From Aureimonas endophytica (GTDB lineage Bacteria; Pseudomonadota; Alphaproteobacteria; Rhizobiales; Rhizobiaceae), in the NCBI RefSeq assembly GCF_014642635.1, contig NZ_BMIQ01000001.1:930001-994000 (forward strand): DNA of 64,000 nucleotides. The letters run 5' to 3'. The notes beneath the pieces were generated by a model that did no database searches, was not told the origin of the DNA, and worked only from the letters and a program-made list of their open reading frames with translations. A program made the translations under genes and the position numbers. How positions within the stretch are numbered: the first letter of the stretch is position 1; each line of letters begins with the position of its first letter. Shown here one piece after another: positions 53,819 to 62,926 of this stretch.

Positions 53819-54609
53819 CGCCGGCCGAACAGGCGCATCAGATGCTCGCCGGCGAGCTTCGCCTGGGTGACGAGGCGCCGACGGTGAAAGGGTAGGTTCG
53901 CGACGGTGAGCGGCAGGCGGCGGCGGGGCGCCTGGATCGAGGAACTCGACGGCAGCGGCACCGGGCGCCCGCGCCGTTCCATGATGTGGAACTGCATGGC
54001 GAGAGCCGGCTCGGCCTGGAAGGCGACGAGGCCTTTCAGCCCGTGCAGGAAGGCATCCACCGGCGCCGCGCCGCGCTCGGCGCGGGCGAGAAGCTTGCGC
54101 GCGCCGCTCGGCCAGAGGAGATAGGCGGCGGAGCCAGACTTGTCGCGATGGAGCCGGACGATGCTCTGCCCTTCGCCGACCGGCCGGGTCGCGCGGCCGA
54201 CGAAGCGGCGGCGATCGAAGCTTTCGAGATTGAGGACATCCACATCGCGCGTCGCGGCCAGCGCCGGCAGCACGAGCGGCAGGCGGGCGGAGAGCATCAC
54301 GTCGTCCTCAAGGATCAGCATCGGTCCGTCGCCCTCCGCCACGTCGCGCCAGAGCGTCTCGTGCGAGAGGAAGCAGCCGAGTTCGGCATCGGTGAGCGGG
54401 CGCTCCCAGGCCCCGTTGAGACGGGCCGCCCGCGTCGGCGCGATCGTAGCGGCGCTCACCGCCGGCAGGCGCTCGAAGGCGAGGCCGAGCCGGGCCGCCT
54501 CGCCTTCCATATAGCGCCGACGCGCCTCGGCCGTGTCGAGATTGATGAAGCGGATGCGGGGCTGGTCCTTTCGGATGATCTCGCCCTCATCCGTTTCGAT
54601 CGCCGCCAT
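53755..54609 (-). CDS. Glycosyltransferase family 25 (LPS biosynthesis)
   Basis: 284 residues. The family 25 marks are all near the expected places: RIRFINLDTAEARRRYME at the start, GAWERPLTDAELGCFLSHETLW, the metal-binding DDV in MLILEDDVMLSARL and the AYLLWPSGARKLLA segment. These enzymes add sugars, often galactose, to lipopolysaccharide. Convergent with lpcC, overlapping it by 64 bases, so both coding ends share DNA. ATG 54609 is chosen; longer frames lack family sequence. Confidence 0.88.
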   Translation of the reverse strand: MAAIETDEGEIIRKDQPRIRFINLDTAEARRRYMEGEAARLGLAFERLPAVSAATIAPTRAARLNGAWERPLTDAELGCFLSHETLWRDVAEGDGPMLILEDDVMLSARLPLVLPALAATRDVDVLNLESFDRRRFVGRATRPVGEGQSIVRLHRDKSGSAAYLLWPSGARKLLARAERGAAPVDAFLHGLKGLVAFQAEPALAMQFHIMERRGRPVPLPSSSSIQAPRRRLPLTVANLPFHRRRLVTQAKLAGEHLMRLFGRRYRVVDIDEADFAGRFDHSRS

Positions 54610-54694
54610 CCGCTTCCACCGCCCTTCCCTCGCGTCGGTTCGGTGATAGCGGCGCGGGGCGGCAGCGGCAACGCGCCGCTTCCGCCCCGCGCCT

Positions 54695-56482
54695 TCATTC
54701 GGCGGCGATGATCGAGACGGACTGGCGCTCCGACAGGCGGCGGTAATGCCCGTTCGGCTGCCGCAGCAGGCTCTGGTGATCGCCATCCTCGACGATCCGG
54801 CCCCGGTCGAAGACCAGGATCCGGTCGAGCGCCCGCACCGTCGAGAGCCGGTGCGCGATGACGAGCGAGGTCCGCCCCTTCATCAGCCGTTCGGTCGCCT
54901 CCTGGATGGCGGCCTCCGATTCCGAATCGAGGCTCGATGTCGCCTCGTCCAGGATCAGGATCGGCGCATCCGCCAGGAAGGCGCGCGCCAGCGCCACGCG
55001 CTGCCGCTCGCCGCCGGACAGCTTCACCCCGCGCTCGCCGACCAGCGTCTCGTAGCCTTGCGGCAGGCGCTCGATGAAGCGATCGGCGCTGGCCAGCCGC
55101 GCCGCCCGCTCGATCTCCTCCCGGCCGGCGCCCGGCCGGCCATAGGCGATGTTCTCGGCGAGCGAGCGGTGGAACAGGATCGATTCCTGCGGCACGATCG
55201 CCACCTGCCGGCGCAGCGAGCGCTGCGTGACGCCGCGCACATCCTGGCCGTCGATCAGGATGCCGCCCTCCGTCACCTCGTAGAGGCGTTGCAGGAGCTT
55301 GACGAAGGTCGTCTTGCCCGAGCCCGAATGGCCGACGAGACCGACGCTTTGTCCGCCCGCGATCACCACCGACAGGCCCTCGTAGAGCGGCGTCCGGTGA
55401 TTGCCGTACCGGAACGTCACCGCCTCGAAGCGGATCTCGCCGCGCGTCACCGCCAGCGGCCGGGCGTCCGGCGCGTCGCGGATCGCCGGCATCTCGGCAT
55501 CGAGCGCCACCAGCTCCTCCATGTCGTTGGCCGAGCGCTGGAGGTTCATCACATGGAAGCCGATGTCGCGCAGATAGCCATGGATGACGAAATAGGTGGT
55601 CAGCACGTAGACGACGTCGCCGGGCGAGGCCTGCCCCCTCGACCAGAGCAGAAGCGCCACCGCCGTGATGGCGAAGCGGATCGCCCAGAGCAGCGCCGTC
55701 TGCAGCGTGCCGCTCCAGGAGCCGCGCCGCCAGGTCGTCCAGGTCCGCGCCTTCCAGGTGCCGAGCGCCTCGTCGAGCCGCGCCTCCTCCCGGTCCTCCG
55801 CGCCGAAAGCCTTGACCACGGCATTGCAGGACAGGGCGTCGGCGAGGACGCCGCCGACGCGCGTGTCCTGCCGGTTCGATTCGCGTGCCGCCACCGCCAC
55901 CCAGCGCACCGTGAGGAGCACGGTCAAAAGGAGATAGGCGATGGCGCCGAGCCCGAGCACCAGCCCCATCGCCGGCCAGCGCCAGGCGAACAGCGCCACC
56001 GTGCCGAGAAGCACGAAGACCGAGGGCAGAAGCGCGACGAGCAGCGTGTCGTGCATCAGGTCGAGCGCCCACATGCCCCGCGTGATCTGCCGCACCGTCG
56101 AGCCGGAAAAGGCATTGGCATGCCAGTCGGCCGAGAAATGCTGCACCCGCGCGAAGGCCCGCGCGCCGACGCGGCGCATGATGCGCAGCGTGAACACGCT
56201 GATCGCGATGAAGGCGACGTGCCGGCAGACGACGAAGAGCAGGCCCAGCGCCGCCATGGCGCCGAGCGCGTCCCAAGCGGCGCCGAGCCCAGCGCCGCTT
56301 GGGGCGAGCGCATCGATGATGCGGCCCGCGAAGATCGGCACCAGGATGTCGACCAGCGTCGCGAGGCAGATCGCGCCGCCGATCGCGAAGGCGAGCAGCC
56401 GATGCTCGCGCCAATTGGCGAAAGTAAAGCGGAGAACCGCGCGCAGGGCGTCGCCCCGCTTCGTGTCGTTGCTGTCAGACAT
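54695..56482 (-). CDS. ABC exporter, fused permease and ATPase
   Basis: 595-residue half-transporter with six membrane helices (about 20-320), then an ATPase half: Walker A GHSGSGKTTFVKLLQRLY, signature VKLSGGERQRVALARAF, Walker [17 protein letters not shown] and the switch His in VIAHRLSTV. It has the layout of lipid A and multidrug exporters; substrate unknown. Next to two LPS glycosyltransferase genes, which hints at an envelope substrate but does not show it. Confidence 0.92.
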   Translation of the reverse strand: MSDSNDTKRGDALRAVLRFTFANWREHRLLAFAIGGAICLATLVDILVPIFAGRIIDALAPSGAGLGAAWDALGAMAALGLLFVVCRHVAFIAISVFTLRIMRRVGARAFARVQHFSADWHANAFSGSTVRQITRGMWALDLMHDTLLVALLPSVFVLLGTVALFAWRWPAMGLVLGLGAIAYLLLTVLLTVRWVAVAARESNRQDTRVGGVLADALSCNAVVKAFGAEDREEARLDEALGTWKARTWTTWRRGSWSGTLQTALLWAIRFAITAVALLLWSRGQASPGDVVYVLTTYFVIHGYLRDIGFHVMNLQRSANDMEELVALDAEMPAIRDAPDARPLAVTRGEIRFEAVTFRYGNHRTPLYEGLSVVIAGGQSVGLVGHSGSGKTTFVKLLQRLYEVTEGGILIDGQDVRGVTQRSLRRQVAIVPQESILFHRSLAENIAYGRPGAGREEIERAARLASADRFIERLPQGYETLVGERGVKLSGGERQRVALARAFLADAPILILDEATSSLDSESEAAIQEATERLMKGRTSLVIAHRLSTVRALDRILVFDRGRIVEDGDHQSLLRQPNGHYRRLSERQSVSIIAAE

Positions 56483-56875
56483 GGAACAAGAGGCGCCTGG
56501 AAGCGCCAGCCTTCATGCCGAAGCGGCGCGCGCATCGTTGCGCGGCGCGGCGTTCGGAACTGTCAGGTCAAACCGGAAAACCGGAACGGCGAACTCGTCG
56601 GGGGATCAGATCCCGGCCACGAGCGGCGAGTGGTCGGAGCCACCACGGGGAGCATTGGACATGTTCATCATATGCGCCCTCCCCTAACCTGCGTTGATTC
56701 GCCGAAGGCGCACAACCATTGCCTGAGGATGAACGGATTGACAATCCTTCACCGTCCCGAGCAACAGCCTGTGGCTTTCGTGCAACGGCGACTTGTGGCT
56801 TCCTCTCCCCTCGACTATTGAATGAAGCGCGTTTCACAGCCACTTGGCGAGAACGGCAATTCGAGCGAGGCGATA
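56483..56875. other. Gap between the exporter and trxB
   Basis: About 390 bases. It holds a 21-codon frame on the minus strand with a good ribosome site (56606-56671) and a TTGACA hexamer at 56738-56743 that could be the -35 of a trxB promoter, though no good -10 stands at the right distance. I see no other gene. Confidence 0.4.
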
Positions 56876-57847
56876 ATGACGGAGCGCCACGTCCCCCTCC
56901 TGATCATCGGATCGGGTCCGGCCGGCTACACGGCGGCGATCTATGCGGCGCGCGCCATGCTGAAGCCGGTGCTCGTCGCCGGCCTGCAGGAAGGCGGCCA
57001 GCTGACGATCACGACCGATGTCGAGAACTATCCGGGCTTCGCCGATCCGATCCAGGGCCCCTGGCTGATGGAGCAGATGAAGGCGCAGGCGCTGCATGTC
57101 GGCACCGAGATGGTGCACGACCTCGTCGTGGAGGCCGATTTGTCGCGCCGGCCCTTCCGCCTGCGCTGCGATTCCGGCGCCGTCTTCCTCGCCGATGCGC
57201 TGATCGTCGCGACGGGCGCCCAGGCGAAATGGCTCGGCATCCCCTCCGAACAGACCTTCCAGGGCTTCGGCGTCTCGGCCTGCGCCACCTGCGACGGCTT
57301 CTTCTATCGCGGCAAGGACGTGATCGTGGTCGGCGGCGGCAATACGGCCGTCGAGGAAGCGCTCTACCTGTCGCATATCGCCAAGAGCGTCACCGTCGTC
57401 CATCGGCGCGACGAGTTCCGCGCCGAGCGCATCCTGCGCGAGCGCCTCGCCGCGCAGCCGAACGTCACTGTCGTCTGGAACGCGGAGATCGACGAGATCC
57501 TCGGCGCCGTGAAGCCGATGAAGTCGGTGACCGGCGCGCGCCTGCGCCATCGCCTGACGGGCGAGACCGAGGAGCGCGCGGTGGACGGCGTCTTCGTCGC
57601 GATCGGCCACGCGCCGGCCGTGGAGCTCTTCGTCGGCCAGCTCGACCAGAAGCCGTCCGGCTATCTGTGGGTCGAGCCGGGCACGACGCGCACCTCGGTG
57701 CCGGGCGTCTTCGCGGCGGGCGACGTCGCCGACGACGTCTATCGCCAGGCGGTGACGGCGGCGGGCCTCGGCTGCATGGCCGCGCTGGAGGCGGAGCGCT
57801 TCCTTGCCTCCGTCGAGATGGACGAGTTGCGCGAAGCGGCCGAATAA
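56876..57847 (+). CDS. trxB: Thioredoxin-disulfide reductase
   Basis: 323-residue flavoprotein that reduces thioredoxin with NADPH. FAD motif GSGPAGYTAAIYAARA at the N-terminus, redox-active CATC in SACATCDGFFYRG, NADPH motif VGGGNTAVEEAL, and C-terminal FAD segment VFAAGDVADDVYRQAVTAAGLG. ATG 56876 follows GAGCGAGGCGATA; an upstream ATG at 56822 would add 18 unusual residues. Directly upstream of the LysR regulator, a conserved pairing in Rhizobiales. Confidence 0.96.
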   Translation: MTERHVPLLIIGSGPAGYTAAIYAARAMLKPVLVAGLQEGGQLTITTDVENYPGFADPIQGPWLMEQMKAQALHVGTEMVHDLVVEADLSRRPFRLRCDSGAVFLADALIVATGAQAKWLGIPSEQTFQGFGVSACATCDGFFYRGKDVIVVGGGNTAVEEALYLSHIAKSVTVVHRRDEFRAERILRERLAAQPNVTVVWNAEIDEILGAVKPMKSVTGARLRHRLTGETEERAVDGVFVAIGHAPAVELFVGQLDQKPSGYLWVEPGTTRTSVPGVFAAGDVADDVYRQAVTAAGLGCMAALEAERFLASVEMDELREAAE

Positions 57848-57901
57848 TCAGACTCGAGGGAGGCTCCCGGTCCGCCGGGAGGGCGGAGGAAAGCGACTGG
57901 C

Positions 57902-58798
57902 ATGGCGCTCGACTGGGACAAGCTGCGCATCTTTCACGCAGCCGCCGAGGCCGGCTCGTTCACACATGCGGCCGATGCGTTGAATCTCAGCCAGTCGGCG
58001 ATCAGCCGGCAGGTGGCTGCGCTCGAACAGGAGATCGGCGCGCCGCTCTTCCACCGGCATGCGCGCGGCCTCGTTCTGTCCGAACAGGGCGAGATCCTGT
58101 TCCAGACCGCGACCGACGTGCTGAAGCGGCTCGAAATGGTGCAGGCTCAGCTGACCGAGACGCGCGAGAAGCCGACCGGACGCCTGCGCGTCACCACCAC
58201 CGTCGGTCTCGGGTCGAGCTGGCTGACCGAGCGCGCCAAGGAATTCCTCGAACTCTATCCCGAGATCGAGCTGCAGCTCGTGCTCGACAACGAGGAGATC
58301 GACCTCACCATGCGCAAGGCGGACGCGGCCATCCGCCTGCGCCAGCCGCAGCAGCCGGATCTCATTCAGCGCCGCCTCTTCACGGTGCATTTCCACGTCT
58401 ATGCCGCGCCCGGCTATCTCACCCGCTTCGGCACGCCGGAAAGCCTCCAGGACCTCGACCGGCACCGGCTGATCACCTTCGGCGAGCCGGCCCCGACCTA
58501 TCTGCGCAGCCTCAACGCCCTGGAGACGATCGGCCTGGAGGACGGGCAGGCCCGGCCTTCGATCCTCCAGATCAACAATCTCATGTCGATCCGCTCCGCC
58601 ATCGATCGCGGCATCGGCGTCGGCCTTCTGCCGGACTACATGATCGACAAGCAGTCCAAGCTGGTGCAGGTGCTGCCGGAGATCGAGATGCCGACCTTCG
58701 ACACCTATCTCTGCTACCCGGAAACCCTGCGCAATTCGGCGAAACTGAAGGTCTTCCGCGACTTTCTGATCTCGAAGGCCCGCACCTGGTCCTTCTGA
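57902..58798 (+). CDS. lsrB: LysR-family regulator, LsrB/VtlR type
   Basis: 298 residues. The N-terminus MALDWDKLRIFHAAAEAGSFTHAA, the helix-turn-helix LNLSQSAISRQVAALEQEIG and later segments IRLRQPQQPDLIQRRLFTVHFHVYAAP and FDTYLCYP match the LsrB (Sinorhizobium) / VtlR (Brucella) group that I know. That group is linked to oxidative stress, envelope sugars and virulence, and VtlR activates an AbcR small RNA. The same RNA type is found just downstream here, supporting the assignment. Located 54 bases after trxB and likely co-transcribed with it. Confidence 0.9.
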   Translation: MALDWDKLRIFHAAAEAGSFTHAADALNLSQSAISRQVAALEQEIGAPLFHRHARGLVLSEQGEILFQTATDVLKRLEMVQAQLTETREKPTGRLRVTTTVGLGSSWLTERAKEFLELYPEIELQLVLDNEEIDLTMRKADAAIRLRQPQQPDLIQRRLFTVHFHVYAAPGYLTRFGTPESLQDLDRHRLITFGEPAPTYLRSLNALETIGLEDGQARPSILQINNLMSIRSAIDRGIGVGLLPDYMIDKQSKLVQVLPEIEMPTFDTYLCYPETLRNSAKLKVFRDFLISKARTWSF

Positions 58799-58850
58799 AG
58801 GCAATCCAGCCGGACCGCGAAGCAGCTCTGCCCAACATGCAGGCAGAGGC

Positions 58851-58865
58851 ATGCAGCGCCTGCAT
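58851..58865 (+). promoter_or_regulatory. LysR-type T-N11-A box upstream of the sRNA
   Basis: ATGCA-GCGCC-TGCAT is a perfect inverted repeat containing T-N11-A, the LysR consensus. Its centre is about 59 bases before the predicted sRNA start, the normal activator position. An overlapping 8-bp repeat, ATGCAGGC-N13-GCCTGCAT, spans 58837-58865. Binding by the adjacent LsrB/VtlR protein is inferred. Confidence 0.55.
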
Positions 58866-58916
58866 AGCAGGCATGTCGCATCGCACATGGTCTGGAACAG
58901 GAATAATGATAGGTTA

Positions 58917-59031
58917 AGGACAGTCGGGTCGCGGATGGATACCTCCTCCCATCCACTCCGCCCCGGCCGTTTCCTCCCAAGGGTTGCCTTTGGCACCCTA
59001 TTTCGCCGGGCTTCGCGCCCGGCTTTTTTTT
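58917..59031 (+). ncRNA. AbcR-family small regulatory RNA
   Basis: No reading frame, but a structured transcript of about 115 bases can be drawn. A first hairpin (GGATGG 58933-58938 / CCATCC 58949-58954) exposes ACCTCCTC in its loop. A single-stranded TTTCCTCCCAA follows, then a second hairpin (GGGTTGCC / GGCACCC, 58981-58998) and a terminator stem. The two CCTCC-type anti-Shine-Dalgarno patches and the length match AbcR1 of Agrobacterium and Brucella, which is encoded beside the same LysR gene and turns down ABC-transporter mRNAs with Hfq. The start is estimated from an AATGAT -10-like hexamer at 58905-58910. Confidence 0.75.
59005..59031 (+). terminator. Intrinsic terminator of the AbcR-like RNA
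   Basis: GCCGGGC-TTCGC-GCCCGGC followed directly by eight T residues: the strongest Rho-independent terminator in the window. Confidence 0.93.
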
Positions 59032-59101
59032 GCGCCTCGAGACCCGGATAGCGGTTCCGCCTTCCCTGAAAACGGAAGCGGCGACGGGGCGACGCGGAGC
59101 T

Positions 59102-59575
59102 TCAGCCCATCTCCTTCATCAGTCGCGCCTTCTGGCGGTTCCAGTCGCGCTCCTTCTCGGCCTCGCGCTTGTCCGGCGCGTTCTTGCCCTTGGCCAGCGC
59201 CAGTTCCAGCTTCGCCCGGCCGCGATCGTTGAAATAGATCTTCAGCGGCACGAGGGTCATGCCCTCGCGCTGCACGGCGGCGGCCAGCCGGTTGAGCTGG
59301 CGCTTGTTGACGAGCAGCTTCCGCCGCCGGCGCGGCTCGTGGTTGAAGCGGTTCGCCTGCAGATATTCCGGCACGTAGGAGTTGATGAGCCAGAGCTCGC
59401 CCTTCTCCTCCGTCGCATAGGATTCGCCGATCGTCGCCTTGCCCTCGCGCAGCGCCTTCACTTCCGTGCCGGTCAGGACGAGGCCGGCCTCGAGCGTGTC
59501 GAGGATCGCGTAGTGAAAGCGCGCCTTCCGGTTCTCGGCGGCGATCTTGTTCGTCGGCTTCTTGTCTTTCGCCAT
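59102..59575 (-). CDS. smpB: SsrA-binding protein
   Basis: 157-residue partner of tmRNA that rescues stalled ribosomes. The beta-barrel core shows [32 protein letters not shown], then [13 protein letters not shown] and the [15 protein letters not shown] segment, and a basic C-terminal tail for ribosome contact. Its start overlaps the dapA stop by one base (TGATG), so the two are translationally coupled. Confidence 0.96.
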   Translation of the reverse strand: MAKDKKPTNKIAAENRKARFHYAILDTLEAGLVLTGTEVKALREGKATIGESYATEEKGELWLINSYVPEYLQANRFNHEPRRRRKLLVNKRQLNRLAAAVQREGMTLVPLKIYFNDRGRAKLELALAKGKNAPDKREAEKERDWNRQKARLMKEMG

Positions 59576-60456
59576 CAGTTCAGCAGGCCGGCATGGCGCA
59601 GCGCCGCGTCGATCGCCGTCTCGGTGGCGGAATCGATCGGCGTCAGCGGCGAGCGCATGACATTGCCGAGCCGGCCGAGCCGCGACAGCGCATATTTCGC
59701 GCCGCAGACGCCGGGCTCGAGGAAGATCGCCTTATGGAGCGGGAAGAGCCGGTCCTGAATCTCCAGGGCCTTGGCGAAGTCGCCGGCGAGCGAGGCGCGC
59801 TGGAACTCGGCGCAGAGCCGGGGCGCGACATTCGCCGTCACCGAGATGCAGCCCTGGCCGCCATGGGCGTTGAAGCCGAGCGCCGTCGCGTCCTCACCGG
59901 AAAGCTGGATGAAGTCCGGCCCGCAGGCGGCGCGCTGGTCGGAAACGCGGTCGAGCTTCGCGGTCGCGTCCTTCACGCCGACGATGTTGGGGAAATCGGC
60001 GGCGAGCTGCGCCATCGTCTCGACGCTCATGTCGATCACCGAGCGCGGCGGGATGTTGTAGATGAAGATCGGCAGCGTCACCGCCTTCGCGACGGCCGCG
60101 AAATGGGCGTAGAGCCCGCGCTGCGTCGGCTTGTTGTAATAGGGCGTGACGACGAGGAGCGCGTCGGCCCCGGCCTTTTCCGCCGAACTCGCCAGATCGA
60201 TCGCCTCGGCCGTGTTGTTGGAGCCGGCACCGGCGATCACCGGCACGCGCTTCTTCGCCGTCTCGATGCAGATCTCGACGACGCGCTTGTGCTCCTCGTG
60301 GGACAGGGTCGGCGACTCGCCGGTCGTGCCGACCGGAACGAGGCCGGTCGTGCCCTCGGCGACCTGCCATTCCACGAAGTGGCGAAAGGCCTTCTCGTCG
60401 AGCGCGCCCGCCCCGTCGAACGGCGTGACGAGCGCCGTCATCGAACCCCTGAACAT
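59575..60456 (-). CDS. dapA: 4-hydroxy-tetrahydrodipicolinate synthase
   Basis: 293-residue TIM-barrel enzyme that condenses pyruvate with aspartate semialdehyde, the first committed step of lysine and diaminopimelate synthesis. Active-site pieces are visible: [16 protein letters not shown], the Tyr in [14 protein letters not shown], and the Schiff-base Lys in [15 protein letters not shown] 60456 with GGGAGATAGGG before it; a longer frame lacks a ribosome site. Divergent from the lytic transglycosylase. Confidence 0.96.
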   Translation of the reverse strand: MFRGSMTALVTPFDGAGALDEKAFRHFVEWQVAEGTTGLVPVGTTGESPTLSHEEHKRVVEICIETAKKRVPVIAGAGSNNTAEAIDLASSAEKAGADALLVVTPYYNKPTQRGLYAHFAAVAKAVTLPIFIYNIPPRSVIDMSVETMAQLAADFPNIVGVKDATAKLDRVSDQRAACGPDFIQLSGEDATALGFNAHGGQGCISVTANVAPRLCAEFQRASLAGDFAKALEIQDRLFPLHKAIFLEPGVCGAKYALSRLGRLGNVMRSPLTPIDSATETAIDAALRHAGLLN

Positions 60457-60726
60457 CGCCCTATCTCCCCATGTGGGACGCAAGTCATGCCGCGCGACCA
60501 AACCGCACGGCAAGGGCCATGAAATCGGCCGCTTGAGCCTTCATGGAAGGGCCGCAACATAATGGGGCGGGCCGGGGACGACAAGCGGCGAGCGGGACTC
60601 GCGCGCTTGTGAAGCCGCTGTGACACCGCCGATTTACGATGTCTTTATTCTGCCCGTGAGAAATTCGGAAACCATAAGATCGATCTGCATGCGACGGCCC
60701 GGCAGCGGGGGCCGCGGAGGGGTGCC

Positions 60727-62913
60727 ATGGCGTTTGGGATGAGAGCAGGACGCGGTCTTGTCGCGACGAGCGCCTTCGCCCTTCTCTGCTCGGGCGTCCT
60801 CGCGCAGAGCCTGCCCGCCAGCGGCCCGGTGCCGCCGATGCGCCCCGCCGCCGATATCGGCGCGAAGGGCGTTTCGATCGATCCCGCCCGCTTCGGCGCG
60901 CCGCCGGCACCGGTCCATCAGAACCCGCTCGTGTCGCGGTCGGTGCCGCAGGATGTCGACACCGAAACCAGCGCCTTCACCGCCTCGATCAGCCAGATCG
61001 CGGCGCGCCCCAGCGACATCCGCGCCGTCGCCGGCCAGCTGAAGGACGGCATGAATGCCGTCTCCTCCGGCGACCTGCGCAAGGCCCGCGCCATCCGCGA
61101 GGGCATGCGGGCGAACTCGCTCGACCGCCATATCCTCGCCTGGGCGATCGCGCTGAACGGCGGGGCGGACGTGCCGGCCCAGGACATCGCCCAGGCGGCG
61201 GCCGAGTTGCGCGGCTGGCCGGGCATGAAGCGGCTGCGCGCCAATTCCGAACGCGCGCTCTATCGCGAGCAGCCCTCGGCGAGCGAGGTGATCAACGCCT
61301 TCGCCGGCTCGGCGCCGGAAACGCCGGAAGGCGCGATGGCGCTCGCCCGCGCCTATCTGGAGGTCGGCCAGGCCGGCCCCGCCAAGCGCGCCATTCTCGC
61401 CGTCTGGCACAACGAGCCGCTCGACCGCACGCTGGAGACGAAGATGCTGCAGCAGTTCGGCAGCATCCTCACCCGCGCCGACCACAAGCGGCGCATGGAC
61501 ATGCTGCTCTACAAGGAGCGCGTCGCCGATGCCGAGCGGATGAAGGGTCTCGCCGGGGCGGAGAAGCTCTTCGCCGCGAGGGCCGCCGTGATCCGCGACG
61601 ACGCGCGCGCCGGCGCGCTGCTCGGCGCCGTGCCGGCGGCCCAGCGCTCCGATGCCGGCTATCTCTTCGCGACGGTCGAATATTACCGCAAGAAGGACAA
61701 GGTGGCCGAGGCCGCCGACATCCTCCTCAAGGCGCCGCGCGACGCGGCGAGCCTCGTCGATGCCGATGCCTGGTGGAACGAGCGGCGCATCGTCGCCCGC
61801 GACCTTCTCGATGTCGGCCGGGCGAAGGACGCCTATCGCGTGGCGAGCGCCCATTCGGCCGAGGGCTCGACGGATGCCGCCGACGCCGAATTTCATGCCG
61901 GCTGGATCGCGCTGCGCTTCCTGCGCGACCCCCAGACGGCCGCCAAGCACTTCTCCCGCATCGCCCAGCTTTCGGCCCGGCCGCTGTCGCAGTCGCGCGC
62001 CTATTACTGGCTCGGCCGCACGGCCGACGCCTCGCGCGCCGGCAATGCCCAGCGCTATTACGCGCAGGCCGCGTCCTATCCGACGACCTTCTACGGCCAG
62101 CTCTCCGCCTCGCATCTCGGCCGCCAGCCGGACGGCATCGCCTATCCGAAGCCGAGCGGCGCCGAGCGCCAGCGCTTCGAGAGCCGCGAGGCGGTGCGCG
62201 CCATCCGCCGGTTGGAGGAGATCGGCCTGAAGGATCGCGCCGAGAAGCTCTATCGCAGCCTCGCTGACGATCTGACGAGCCCGGGCGAGCTGGCGCTCCT
62301 CGCCTCCATGGCGGAGCAGAAGGGCAATCACTACCTGTCGTTGAAGGTCGGCAAGCAGGCGAATGTGCGCGGCATCGACGCGGCGGCCGCCCTCGCCTTC
62401 CCGATCGGCGTCATCCCGGCGAGCGCCAATATCTCCGCCTCCGGCAAGGCGCTCGCCTATGCGATCGCCCGGCAGGAATCGGAGTTCCGCCCGGACGCGC
62501 GCTCCGGCGCCGGCGCGCTTGGCCTGCTGCAGCTGATGCCGGCGACGGCGAAGACCTTGGCCAAGGAAGCCGGCATGGCCTACAACCAGGCGCGCCTCAC
62601 CACCGACGTCGCCTATAACGCGATGCTCGGCTCGCGCTTCCTCGGCCAGCAGATCGACAATTTCTCCGGCTCCTATGTGCTGACCTTCGCCGCCTACAAT
62701 GCCGGGCCGCGCCGGGCCCGCGAATGGATCCAGCGTTTCGGCGATCCGCGCGGCCGGCCGGTCGAAGAGGTGGTGGACTGGGTGGAGCGCATTCCCTTCA
62801 CCGAGACCCGCAACTACGTGCAGCGCGTGATGGAGAACTATCAGGTCTACAAGATGCGCCTCGGGGCGGATGCCAATATCGAGCGCGACCTCGTTCTCGG
62901 CCGCCGGGGATGA
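60727..62913 (+). CDS. Soluble lytic murein transglycosylase
   Basis: 728-residue periplasmic enzyme. A signal peptide (AFALLCSGVLAQ) leads to a long helical superhelix (about 60-560) of the Slt70 kind. The catalytic domain has AIARQESEFRPDARSGAGAL with Glu584 as the acid, then LLQLMPATAKTLA and FAAYNAGPRRAREWI. Cleaves glycan strands of peptidoglycan to 1,6-anhydro products during growth and recycling. It starts 270 bases from dapA in the opposite direction. Confidence 0.93.
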   Translation: MAFGMRAGRGLVATSAFALLCSGVLAQSLPASGPVPPMRPAADIGAKGVSIDPARFGAPPAPVHQNPLVSRSVPQDVDTETSAFTASISQIAARPSDIRAVAGQLKDGMNAVSSGDLRKARAIREGMRANSLDRHILAWAIALNGGADVPAQDIAQAAAELRGWPGMKRLRANSERALYREQPSASEVINAFAGSAPETPEGAMALARAYLEVGQAGPAKRAILAVWHNEPLDRTLETKMLQQFGSILTRADHKRRMDMLLYKERVADAERMKGLAGAEKLFAARAAVIRDDARAGALLGAVPAAQRSDAGYLFATVEYYRKKDKVAEAADILLKAPRDAASLVDADAWWNERRIVARDLLDVGRAKDAYRVASAHSAEGSTDAADAEFHAGWIALRFLRDPQTAAKHFSRIAQLSARPLSQSRAYYWLGRTADASRAGNAQRYYAQAASYPTTFYGQLSASHLGRQPDGIAYPKPSGAERQRFESREAVRAIRRLEEIGLKDRAEKLYRSLADDLTSPGELALLASMAEQKGNHYLSLKVGKQANVRGIDAAAALAFPIGVIPASANISASGKALAYAIARQESEFRPDARSGAGALGLLQLMPATAKTLAKEAGMAYNQARLTTDVAYNAMLGSRFLGQQIDNFSGSYVLTFAAYNAGPRRAREWIQRFGDPRGRPVEEVVDWVERIPFTETRNYVQRVMENYQVYKMRLGADANIERDLVLGRRG

Positions 62914-62926
62914 TAGGCTCGGCCGC

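Noticed and set aside
56568-56843. 91-codon minus-strand frame between the exporter and trxB
   Set aside because: Composition is unlike neighbouring proteins, it lacks a ribosome site, and it covers the probable trxB promoter.
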